NCBI GenBank assembly: GCA_019155205.2
Contig: JAHNZQ020000016.1
Span: forward strand, 1,621,135-1,631,422
Origin: Gracilaria vermiculophylla
Lineage: Eukaryota; Rhodophyta; Florideophyceae; Gracilariales; Gracilariaceae
DNA length: 10,288 nt
Direction: 5' to 3'
The translations under genes and the position numbers were made by a program. Of this stretch, positions 1-7,018 are shown piece after piece. The notes under the pieces are model-generated. The model searched no databases and had not been told where the DNA came from. It was given only the letters and a program-made list of their open reading frames with translations. The stretch's first letter is position 1, and each line of letters opens with the position of its first letter.

Positions 1-179
1 ATTATAAAGAAGACGGTGTACATATCTTTTTGAAACGATTCTACATAGACTATGTGCAAAATCTAGTCTACAGTACAGTTTTGGCGCACTTTTGAGGGGT
101 AATATGTTTTTGAAACGCACTGTAGATTGCAACAAGAATCTAATCGCCATTGCTTTGTGCCGTGTGTCCAACTTACAAA
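1..179. other. Left flank of element A, no gene seen
   Basis: This stretch precedes the first base of element A's 5' LTR. I see no coding sequence or known element in it. It holds a 13-base palindrome at 43-55 (ACATAG, A, CTATGT) and a 16-base imperfect direct repeat, 22-37 against 102-117 (ATAT then TTTTTGAAACG, one mismatch), spaced by 80 bases. Weak similarity beyond the repeats could mean a degenerate 80-bp tandem repeat. The five bases before the LTR, ACAAA (175-179), would be the left target duplication of element A; its partner lies outside the window. Confidence 0.5.
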
Positions 180-341
180 TGTTGACAACGAACAGTATAA
201 GTTTTCAGTGAGTGGAAGACTAAGAGTGTATGTATCATAAGTCAGCTCCTTGTGTGGGATGTGAAATGTGAGTCTCTTCAGGCTGGTTTCTAGTGCTAAG
301 GTTTCAATTACGTGGAGTTCCCGCCAAACAGAAGTTTGGCT
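180..341 (+). repeat. 5' LTR of element A, left part
   Basis: This part begins TGTTGACAAC and aligns without gaps to 10013-10174 in the right LTR, with about 26 mismatches in 162 bases. The start is set at the TG because similarity upstream is only four bases (CAAA). The last five bases, TGGCT, are the site where element B inserted. The LTR resumes at 5531. Confidence 0.88.
337..341 (+). repeat. Target site duplication of element B, left copy (TGGCT)
   Basis: TGGCT directly precedes the TG of element B's 5' LTR and recurs directly after its 3' LTR at 5526-5530. In element A's other LTR the same site is present once, as TAGCT at 10170-10174, with A's sequence continuing straight through. Five-base duplications are usual for Ty3/gypsy integrases. 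Confidence 0.95.
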
Positions 342-419
342 TGTGACAAATACAAGTCAAAGCTCTAATTAAGAGTGGTACTCAAATTTAGCGTGCCGTA
401 GTCGGCAAGATATCTTGGG

Positions 420-442
420 CTAATTTGATGGAGTCAAATTAG
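420..442. promoter_or_regulatory. Perfect 9-bp inverted repeat in the element B LTR
   Basis: The arms are CTAATTTGA (420-428) and TCAAATTAG (434-442), separated by TGGAG. The same 23 bases are unchanged in the 3' LTR at 5397-5419 although the LTRs differ elsewhere at about 6% of sites. It lies 12 bases upstream of the TATA-like box. That position suits a dimeric transcription-factor site or a DNA hairpin in U3, which is an inference. Confidence 0.55.
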
Positions 443-453
443 AAACTCGAGAA

Positions 454-463
454 AATAAAAGGC
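454..463 (+). promoter_or_regulatory. TATA-like box of element B's LTR promoter
   Basis: AATAAAAGGC sits 112 bases into the LTR and is identical at the same offset in the 3' LTR (5431-5440). Five bases downstream an 8-base unit GATCGGAG is repeated with an 11-base period (468-475, 479-486; also 5445-5452, 5456-5463), about where transcription would begin. It would drive the genomic RNA of element B. No transcript evidence is available here. Confidence 0.5.
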
Positions 464-548
464 ACTCGATCGGAGAATGATCGGAGGAGGGGGAGGAAAG
501 CTTCGCAGAGTGCCGGTCTTTGTCTCAGCGAGAGCGCGATTTGGCACA

Positions 549-607
549 GTAATTACTTTTCGCGAACAAACAGGTCGTGCTCGCAGCTCACGACAATTCT
601 GGCAACC
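549..607 (+). other. Leader of element B, no canonical primer binding site
   Basis: This is the 59 bases between the LTR end and the Gag start. A primer site complementary to a tRNA 3' end should begin TGG within a few bases of the LTR. Here the sequence begins GTAATTACTTTTCGCGAAC and no such motif follows at the right place. The only nearby TGG before the gene is at 601-603, close to the start codon. An internal tRNA fragment or self-priming is possible but not shown. Confidence 0.45.
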
Positions 608-1885
608 ATGGATGAAGTAGAAAAGAAGGATCATGCGACTGTTCTCCAGACAACGATTGTCGGTCTCGAAGCTCATCTCCTGCAGCATATCGATGTCCCA
701 TCTATATCGGCTTTTCTGAAAGAACAACAGATTTATAAGATGAAAGTTAGTGAAAAGAACAAGGATCCTAATGTTCAGATCACTCCTACGTCGTACAAAG
801 CATCTATAACTCAGACTGTTCTTGAAATACTGATCGATGGCGAATATCTCTATGCGGAGAAAGTCGAAGACATAACTGAAGACATGCTCAAAGATTGTCT
901 CGAGAAACATTCAAAGCTGGATTTTGAGAAATTACGCATGACTGAATGGGAACGAATTGTCGCAGATGTGCGCATGAACATGAAGCTTTCTGACGCCAAT
1001 AGTCGTGTATGGCAACTAATCGTGGACTATGAGGAAGCGTTGCGCAAAGCGGGATACACTGAAGCCATTCGCGGGTGCCCGGAAAATTCAATTTGTCATA
1101 TTCGTGAGCGCACGCAGCCCCGTAAGCTGTTGAATCATATGGAGGAGATCATCCGTATGGAGTGTAAGACAAAGATTTACAAAAGTGATTTTCGCGTTTA
1201 TGCTAAACGACTAGCCGAAGAAGCGCAAATAATTGAACAAACCCGGACAGGAAGTACGCGTTCTGGTTTGGGTGGTGATGCTTCGGATATCCTACCACTG
1301 AGCGCTAGCCTTACGGGTTCCAAGAAGCGGCATCTTGATTCCGACGCAAAGAAGGGAAGCACAAAGGGCGAGGACTTAAAACATCCGCGTATGCTTCCAT
1401 TTTGCTGGAACAAGGAGACATGTCCTGGAGAGAGGCACAAGCTCAAGGACTGCAAGAAGACTTCTACTGAGAAGAAGAAAGAAATATTTGCGCAGATCCG
1501 AAAGGAACAGAAAGAGAAGAAGAACACGATCAAGAAGTTGCAAACTCTTGGTATGGCTCTCAGTTCTGTAATGTTTGATGCAACCTTCATTGGTCAGAGG
1601 GAGGCAGTGGATGTGACTCTTCTCACTGATCAAGGAGCAGCGGTCAACTGCATTCCGACAGCAATTTTTAAGCGATTGAAGCAAAAGAACTGCGTTCGGG
1701 ATGTTAAGGAAATGAATCCGACAGAGTATTACAACAGTTTTGACAACAAGGCTCCGTCTACAGAAGTGCGTAGCATTTGTGTCGCTGACGTTGAGTTCGG
1801 GATCCGACATGGGACCCGACTTCGAATAAGGAACTCGACTTGGCGGATTATCGACGTTACTTGTGACTATGTCATTCTCGGATGA
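608..1885 (+). CDS. Element B Gag and protease (open 425-residue frame)
   Basis: This is the structural polyprotein that packages the element's RNA, followed by the aspartic protease that would cut it. The ATG at 608 is the first in the frame and has a good eukaryotic context (CAACC ATG G). Residues 1-230 form a helical capsid-like region, then a Lys/Ser-rich stretch. A zinc knuckle covers residues 266-282 (bases 1403-1453) with spacing C-X5-C-X4-H-X4-C, wider at the first step than the usual CX2CX4HX4C. The protease motif LLTDQGA is centred on Asp 341 (1628-1630); most relatives have D-S-G or D-T-G. The frame ends at TGA 1883-1885 right after VILG, a typical protease ending, but coding sequence of pol continues in the same frame. 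The stop could be decay or a Gag-PR/Pol boundary. This is the longest intact frame in the window. Confidence 0.85.
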   Translation: MDEVEKKDHATVLQTTIVGLEAHLLQHIDVPSISAFLKEQQIYKMKVSEKNKDPNVQITPTSYKASITQTVLEILIDGEYLYAEKVEDITEDMLKDCLEKHSKLDFEKLRMTEWERIVADVRMNMKLSDANSRVWQLIVDYEEALRKAGYTEAIRGCPENSICHIRERTQPRKLLNHMEEIIRMECKTKIYKSDFRVYAKRLAEEAQIIEQTRTGSTRSGLGGDASDILPLSASLTGSKKRHLDSDAKKGSTKGEDLKHPRMLPFCWNKETCPGERHKLKDCKKTSTEKKKEIFAQIRKEQKEKKNTIKKLQTLGMALSSVMFDATFIGQREAVDVTLLTDQGAAVNCIPTAIFKRLKQKNCVRDVKEMNPTEYYNSFDNKAPSTEVRSICVADVEFGIRHGTRLRIRNSTWRIIDVTCDYVILG

Positions 1886-2197
1886 CAAACCTTGGATACT
1901 TTGGGTCTAAATAATCGTGAGCATCTTAAGGCAGCAGCCCCAAGATTGAAAGGAGACATTGACGTAAGTTTGCATCCACAAGAAGAGAATGTGGGTGAAA
2001 AGTCGAAGATAGCGTCTCTACTGTCTACCGACACTTCGATGTATCATAGGGTTGGTAACGTTGAGGACGAAGAACTCTCCGATGACGACATCTATATCGA
2101 TCTTGGTAAAGATGACCCAAAGGATTTGGACGCAGCTCTTGCAGGCCTTGTTGAAGACGCCAGGGCCATGGAGATGTCCAACACGGGCTGTCAGTAG
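1886..2197 (+). pseudogene. Element B protease to reverse transcriptase linker
   Basis: The region continues the Gag-protease frame after TGA 1883-1885 and closes at TAG 2195-2197, which falls just before the reverse transcriptase. It encodes about 100 residues rich in Asp and Glu, with a very acidic patch around ELSDDDIYIDL and no domain I recognise. Such acidic linkers are common between protease and reverse transcriptase in Ty3-type polyproteins. The Met codon that could reopen the frame lies inside this stretch, but I treat it as part of pol, not as a separate gene. Confidence 0.65.
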
Positions 2198-2935
2198 TTG
2201 CACCGACTATTCAAGAAGTACAGGCATGTTTTTCGCTTACGTCTTGGAAAGACCCCTCCCGCCAAAGTACTGCCGTTACGTGTGAACATCAACGAAGGGC
2301 AGAAGCCAGTTAAGGTGAAGTTCAGGCGTTACGCGACACCGCATAGAGAGTACATGGATGCTTTTTTAAACAAGCTGGTAGATATGGGGTTTATCTTTCC
2401 TAACCCAGGTGCAAAATGGCAATGTGCGCTTTTAGTTGTACCAAAGAAAGGAAGGGTGAATTTCAGGCTTACAATAGACCTTAGGCCACTGAATGCAACT
2501 ATAAAAAAGATTGTATGGCCGATGCCCAACTTGGAAGTAGAGTTGCAAGATTTCGCTGGAAGCACAGTCTTTGCGGCAATTGACTTAGTATCAGGATACT
2601 GGCAGCTTCCTTTGCATGAAGAATTGTATTATAAGTGCTCATTTGTAACGCCAAATGGCTTATACTCATCATGCAGAGTGCTTATGGGTATGACTAATGC
2701 AGTTCCCAATTTTAAGGGATCGATATACCCACTATTTGAACATATAAAGCCGTCATTGAAGCTTTGGATTGATGATTTTGCACTCCAAGACCAAGATGAA
2801 GAATTATTGACGGAGGTAGTTGCAGAGTTCTTTAAGGTATGTCATGAGAAAGGACTGTACGTCTCGGCAAGAAAGTCTAGCTTTTTCAAGAAGGAAATTC
2901 GCTGGTGTGGCCGTATAATTGACGAAAACGGGTAA
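2198..2935 (+). pseudogene. Element B reverse transcriptase domain
   Basis: The enzyme would copy the element's RNA into DNA in cytoplasmic particles. The finger and palm motifs run in order: the LVVPKKG region, FRLTIDLRPLN, FAAIDLVSGYWQLPL with the first catalytic Asp at 2582, the FVTPNGLY region, and the catalytic box W-I-D-D at 2765-2776 with both metal-binding Asp residues. Relatives usually have Tyr or Phe before x-D-D; Trp here may be a lineage trait. The thumb follows to the WCGRIIDENG segment. The frame is the same as Gag, opened by TAG 2195 and closed by TAA 2933. Because the core motifs are intact, the domain looks recently inactivated rather than ancient. Confidence 0.92.
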
Positions 2936-3772
2936 CGCATGGATCCGACGCGCATCGAGGCATTCTGAGATTTACAATTGCCCCAGACGGCAGCTGAACT
3001 TTGTCAGTTTGTACACTGCTGTAGGTGGATGGGTAATGGCATACCAGATATGGTCGCACGGATGAAGCCCTTGACAGACCTGCTGGAACAGGCATATGCC
3101 AAATTCGGAAAGCGAAAGAAGAGTCTATTGAAGCGTGTTCAGCTCCATAGTCTCTCTTGGGGACAGCACCATGAGACTGCGTTCAAGGACATACAAAAGA
3201 GTCTCCGTAACACTAAAAGACTATCGTTTCTGAAATATGAATGGGTCGTATGTATCTTTACGGATGCTTGCGAGCAGTACTGGTCTGGTGTGGTCACGCA
3301 GATACCTAATGATCATCTACGACGGCTTTCGGAAGCACAAGAACATGAACCACTCGGATTTGTTGGCGGTGCTTTCAACCAGACGCAGGAAAGGTGAACC
3401 ACGTACGAAAAGGAAGCCTATACGATATTCCAGGTCTTCAAGAAGATGGACTACATGTTGCTTGGCCGCCTGGGTACCGTAGTGTTTACGAATCATTACA
3501 ATCTTTTGTTCGTATTCTGTCCCACTTCCTTCGAATCTTCGCTGGGACGTCATATAGTCAGCAAGGTGCAGAGATGGGCTTTATATTTAGCAAGATTTGA
3601 TTACATCATTGAGCACATTGAAGGAAAAAATAATGTCTGTGCGGCCATGCTGACCAAATGGACAAAGGGAAACCGTTCAAAACCTTCAGCCAGATCCATT
3701 TCCAGTCTACTAGTTGCATCTACGGAAATGATTCCTCCGACAAATTCCCTTTTTTTGGCCGAGCAAGGCTGA
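2936..3772 (+). pseudogene. Element B connection and RNase H domain, degraded
   Basis: The domain would remove RNA from the RNA-DNA hybrid. The region continues the pol frame past TAA 2933 and TGA 2966. The connection segment (LPQTAAELCQFV, 2978 on) leads to the RNase H core. The first Asp is kept in IFTDACEQ and the Glu in EKEAY. The third acidic position, normally in an F-T-D-H motif, is Asn (AAT at 3491), and the last, normally in A-D-x-L-T, is Ala (GCC at 3644). A TGA at 3395 interrupts just before TTYEKEAY. A T7 run at 3750-3756 then shifts the reading frame by one base; reading one T fewer would join the domain to integrase. Confidence 0.88.
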
Positions 3773-4553
3773 CATTCAAAGCGTTCAACAGGATTATGAG
3801 AAAGCAGCTGAAGTGATGAAAGAAAGTGACGGAATGTATCGCGTCATGGGACGAATATGGATCCCAGATAAGGATATTGAGCTCAAGCTCAAACTAATGG
3901 TCGTTTCTCATTGTGGTAGTTGTGGACATTGGGGTGCAACTGCAACGGAAAGCATCATCTGCGAGGAGTTTTATTGGAAATATCTGTCAGGAGACGTCAA
4001 AGCATTTGTGAAAGACTGTCTCTATTGCATTTTGTCCAGAGCCGGATCATTTGTGGCAAGGCCTTTTGGACAGGCACTTCACGCCACACGCCCAAACGAA
4101 GTTCTTCATGTCGATTTCTTGCACATGGGGCGGAGTACATCAGAGTTCAAATACCTCTTATTAATCAGGAACGACCTATGCGGATTTGTTTGGCTATGGC
4201 CATCGACAACCGCAGACAGTATCACTGCAGCCGAGGCACTATCGACATGGCTTGGGTCGTTCAGTGGTTGGGACACATTAGTCTCTGACCAAGGTGCACA
4301 TTTTCAGAACAGTCTGATAAAGAGTTTGTCAAAAGAATTTCATTACAATCATCATTTTACTACGGCATATTGTCCTTGGGCAAATGGATCTGTAGAACGC
4401 ATCTGCCGTGAGGTGCAATGAGCCTATAAAGTGTTGCTAGCCGAGTGGAAACTGAAGCCTACCGAATGGAACAAGGTTACGGAAATTGTACAGAGTGTAC
4501 TTAATCATGCGCCTTTGAAGAGGCTGTGACTGAGAAGTAACTCAGAGAAGAAT
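3757..4553 (+). pseudogene. Element B integrase, zinc-binding and catalytic core
   Basis: The enzyme would insert the cDNA into the host genome. The frame differs from the upstream pol because of the T-run shift. The zinc-binding domain has His 3909, His 3927, Cys 4017 and Cys 4026, with spacing H-X5-H-X29-C-X2-C. The catalytic triad is complete: Asp 4113 in VLHVDFLH, Asp 4287 in VSDQGAHF, and Glu 4395 in GSVERICREV, with exactly 35 residues between the last two (DD35E). In-frame TGA stops at 4419 and 4527 cut it after the core; the protein sequence resumes in the same frame beyond each. The original codons are not known, but CGA or TGG to TGA changes would explain them. Confidence 0.92.
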
Positions 4554-5264
4554 GTGTACCGGACTCCTCTCGAAATGTTCACTAGGCATAAGCCAAAACG
4601 TCCGCTGCTGTCCGCATGGGTACCAGAGGGGTATCCCAAAGTAGCATCAACAAGTGAAGCTCGTGCGCGACAGTTGATTGAAGTCAATGCATTACAGGAG
4701 GCATTAGAGGACATGCATCGCGATGTAGCGACACTGGTTTCAAAGGGCCGAAGACATAGGGTGGATCAGCACAATATGAAGACAAGGGTTCACTTCTCTG
4801 GTTTAGAGGTCGCATCGTTTGTTTTAGTGCGTCAGACTGTGGGTGGTGGACACAAACTACAGTTCAGGTGGAAAGGACCAAGACGGATTGTTGCGGTGAA
4901 GTCGGAGTGGGTATTCAACGTAGAAAAAATCGTGACGAAAAAGAAAGAGTCTGTTCACGTACGCCGTGTGCTGCCATACAGAGCAAATTTGGATGGAGCA
5001 ATAGTCAATGACAACTTACTGTCTGCAATCAAGCATAATGAGGCTGTCATAGAGAAAGTCGAACGCTTGAATAACATTCGAAATGGTCCGAAAGGTGTTG
5101 AGATTCTCATAGAATGGGATGGTTTGCCTGATGAGACTGATTTTACTTGGGAACCACTTCATCAAGTCTTTGAGGACCAACCTGGAATGGTTGAAGACTT
5201 TTCAGGCACATTTGGAAAGCGTGATTTGAAGCAGAGAGCTTTGCGATTGTGTAGCCTAGAATGA
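4554..5264 (+). pseudogene. Element B integrase C-terminus and chromodomain
   Basis: This is a 236-residue open stretch in the integrase frame. Its first half is the integrase C-terminal region, with a long basic helix around 4650-4800 and a small barrel-like segment FRWKGPRRIVAV in place of the GPY/F module. Its last third is a chromodomain: VIEKVERL, then ILIEWDGLPDETDFTWEPL around 5100-5160. Aromatic residues lie in the IEW and TWEP motifs, which in this family contact methylated histone tails or direct the integrase to particular chromatin. It ends at TGA 5262-5264. It is uninterrupted but would need the upstream breaks bypassed to be made as part of integrase. Confidence 0.88.
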
Positions 5265-5318
5265 ACCAGATAGTCTCAGTTGTTTAGTACATTTGAGACA
5301 AACTAGTTCATTGAGCAC
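5265..5318 (+). other. Element B 3' untranslated segment, no polypurine tract seen
   Basis: The 54 bases between the chromodomain stop and the 3' LTR should end in a run of purines that primes plus-strand DNA. Instead the sequence just before the LTR is pyrimidine-mixed (AACTAGTTCATTGAGCAC). No run of eight or more purines touches the LTR. Confidence 0.5.
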
Positions 5319-5525
5319 TGTGACAAATAGAAGTCCAAGCTCTAATTAAGAGTGGTACTCAAATTTAGCGCGCCGTGGTCGGCAAGATATCTTGGGCTAA
5401 TTTGATGGAGTCAAATTAGGAAGTCGAGAAAATAAAAGGCACCCGATCGGAGAATGATCGGAGGAGGGGGAAGAAAACTTTCCAGGGTGCCGGTCTTTGT
5501 CTCAGCGAGAGCGCGATTTGGCACA
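5319..5525 (+). repeat. 3' LTR of element B
   Basis: This 207-bp LTR is the partner of 342-548, and carries the same inverted repeat (5397-5419), TATA-like box (5431-5440) and 11-base-period repeat (5445-5463). It ends GGCACA and is followed by the right target duplication. Most differences from the 5' copy cluster in the stretch before TGCCGGTCTTTG. Confidence 0.95.
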
Positions 5526-5530
5526 TGGCT
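5526..5530 (+). repeat. Target site duplication of element B, right copy (TGGCT)
   Basis: This is identical to 337-341. Element A's LTR continues from here with GACACGCA, matching GACACGCA after the single TAGCT at 10170-10174. Confidence 0.95.
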
Positions 5531-5674
5531 GACACGCAAAATGGGCTGGAACTTGCGCTGACGCTGTGTCGACAGCGCGCTTCACCCCTTTAAATAGCCC
5601 CCAGAGGCATCCTCTTGGTCGAAGAGAAAAAGGGTGTCAAAGGAACGGAGTAAAGTGCACCATCATTGTTCTAC
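5531..5674 (+). repeat. 5' LTR of element A, right part (end approximate)
   Basis: Bases 5531-5598 align without gaps to 10175-10242 with about 9 mismatches in 68. After the TATA-like box the two LTR copies stop matching (5599 against 10243). The end at about 5674 is inferred from a primer-site-like motif starting at 5675; no terminal CA is visible, so the edge may be a few bases off. If right, the undisturbed LTR is about 306 bp. Confidence 0.7.
5562..5596 (+). promoter_or_regulatory. Palindrome and TATA-like box in element A's 5' LTR
   Basis: CGCTGT (5562-5567) and ACAGCG (5572-5577) form a 6-bp inverted repeat around GTCG. A TTTAAATA box follows at 5589-5596. In the other LTR both arms and the TATA box are identical (10206-10221 and 10233-10240), while the loop has changed to GCTG. 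This is the probable core promoter of element A. Confidence 0.55.
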
Positions 5675-5686
5675 TGGTAGCATAGC
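5675..5686 (+). other. Probable primer binding site of element A
   Basis: TGGTAGCATAGC begins with the TGG that pairs with a tRNA CCA end and resembles initiator methionine tRNA primer sites (TGGTAGCAGAGC or TGGTATCAGAGC types), with one difference from the former. It lies between the LTR and the gag start, as expected. The tRNA assignment is from memory of the motif and needs the host tRNA set. Confidence 0.55.
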
Positions 5687-5712
5687 TTTCGGGTCTAAAA
5701 GTTCATAAGAAA

Positions 5713-6537
5713 ATGGCAGCACCGAGTAATAAAATTCCTTTGATCAACCTCAAACCGAACAAACCCGAGCCACTCACTGGGGAAAGAGACTTTTTAGTTG
5801 TTAACACTTGGCTGTAAAAAGTTGAATAATGCTTCACGTTGGTCAATCTGGCAAATGGGACTAACACATTGAATGATCAAAACAAAATCATGCATGTGTC
5901 GACACTTCTGACAAAAACAGCAGCTATATGTTGGTATACCTTACTAAAAATCCAGATCTCTCCCACCACATGGGATGGATTTACAAAAGCCATACGAAAA
6001 GAGTTTGTGCCGGAGGACCATGAGCGCCGAGCTCGTGACAAACTCCGTGCATGCAAGCAAACTTCTATAGTGGCAAAGTATCTGTCGGACGTTTGTAACA
6101 TTGTCTTGACGATCCCGGATGTTAGCGGTGGTGAAAAGTGGGATAGGTCTGTAAGTGGTTTAGAGCCATAGCTAAAGTTTGAGGTTCGAAAGTCGAATTG
6201 TTTTGACTTTGATGAAGCAACGAAGATATCTATGCGAGCCAAAGCCGCTTTTTCTGGAACTGCAAGCGCTGAGCAGTTTTTGGAAGGAGATCAAGAGGCT
6301 TCAGGTCATGACGCGATGGAAATTGGAAATGCTGAAGGAAGTTATAAGAAGAAGAATAAGTAGCGTCTGCTCGACATAAAAAACAACGCCTGTTTTACCT
6401 GTCATAAACTTGGTTGCTGCCCGTGGAAGCATCGTCGTATCTCAAGCTCTACGACCGGCGGTAGAGTAACGAATATAGAAGGTAATGATGTTGAATCTGT
6501 TGTTGATCATGTAGACTCAGATAGCTCGGAAAACTAA
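5713..6537 (+). pseudogene. Element A gag, broken by four stops
   Basis: This is the capsid and nucleocapsid protein of element A. It starts at ATG 5713 (AAA ATG GC) and stays in one frame for 275 codons to TAA 6535-6537. Premature stops are at 5815, 5827, 6169 and 6361. Recognisable parts are the capsid stretch around MHVSTLLTKTAAICWYTLLK (from about 5890), an ATG-free acidic tail, and a zinc knuckle at 6391-6432. The knuckle reads C-X2-C-X4-C-X4-H, so the last two ligands are swapped relative to the usual CCHC; a further Cys follows the third ligand. No frameshift is seen, only point stops. The first two stops lie only 12 bases apart, so no full-length protein can be made. Confidence 0.85.
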
Positions 6538-6542
6538 AAGGT

Positions 6543-7018
6543 CCTTTTGGAAAGAAGAAGTGCACGTCAAGAGGACCTGCTTCTTATTGAAACGTTTCCT
6601 TACGAAATCAGGAAAGTTTGCGAAATCCTGATGTTTCATGTGCCCCGTGGCTTGTGTTGGAGAGCATTTTCAAAGGGAACTCTACACGAGTTCTTAAGGA
6701 TGACGGATGTAATACTAATGTCGTATCAAGAGCTTTCACTGAACAACATAGAAAGAACTTGAGTTTGTCTCCTATATTAATGAATATAACTAATTAAAAG
6801 GGTGATTCAAATGAAATCAGTACGGAATGCTTACAAGTAACAGTCCAGATTGCGGGCTATGAGTATACCTTGCATGCGTTGTAGCAGATTGCCGTTATGA
6901 TGTATTATTGGGAATGCCGGGGCATGATGTTCAAGCTAGGAATTTGGTGGACTATAGAAATAGAACTGTGAAGGTCTCAGGGAAAAGCCTTCATGGTAAT
7001 CTGATACAGCGACAATAA
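6543..7018 (+). pseudogene. Element A protease region, stops and a frame change
   Basis: This is the aspartic protease that would mature Gag-Pol. Its frame is -1 relative to gag and overlaps or abuts gag's end, a common Gag-Pol arrangement. The active site VLKDDGCNTNVVS has D-D-G at 6699-6707 where D-S/T-G is usual. Stops fall at TGA 6588 and TAA 6795. The frame changes near 6880, after which the flap and hydrophobic core segment VADCRYDVLLGMPGHD reads in another frame from 6881 to TAA 7016-7018. That segment is the usual C-terminal retropepsin signature. The domain is clearly identifiable but dead. Confidence 0.8.

Larger units (their letters stand above)
342..548 (+). repeat. 5' LTR of element B
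   Basis: This 207-bp LTR begins TGTGACAAAT and ends TTTGGCACA. It matches 5319-5525 with 12 mismatches (8 transitions, 4 transversions) and no gaps. It contains a perfect inverted repeat (420-442), a TATA-like box (454-463) and a short direct repeat just downstream (468-475 and 479-486). Confidence 0.95.
342..5525 (+). mobile_element. Element B: complete but inactivated Ty3/gypsy chromodomain retrotransposon nested in element A's 5' LTR
   Basis: The element is 5,184 bp, with 207-bp LTRs that differ at 12 sites and have no gaps, and perfect 5-bp target duplications. The domain order is Gag with zinc knuckle, protease, reverse transcriptase, RNase H, integrase with HHCC and DD35E, then chromodomain. 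All lie in one frame up to a T-run frameshift at 3750-3756 and in a second frame after it. Seven in-frame stops (1883, 2195, 2933, 2966, 3395, 4419, 4527) and two changed RNase H catalytic residues show decay. No canonical tRNA primer site or polypurine tract is visible next to the LTRs, which is odd. B and A belong to clearly different lineages; their LTRs and proteins do not match closely. Confidence 0.95.

Noticed and set aside
420..442. The inverted repeat as a transcription terminator
   Set aside because: It has no following T-run, lies upstream of the TATA-like box and is in a eukaryotic LTR.
434..910. 158-codon open frame on the - strand across element B's LTR and gag start
   Set aside because: It overlaps the LTR and the clearly recognisable Gag frame on the other strand, and shows no domain. 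It is a shadow of the sense strand.
1376..1888. 170-codon open frame on the - strand opposite Gag-protease
   Set aside because: It lies opposite the zinc knuckle and protease motifs, which fix the coding strand. Its Leu/Ser-rich content mirrors the Lys/Glu-rich sense strand.
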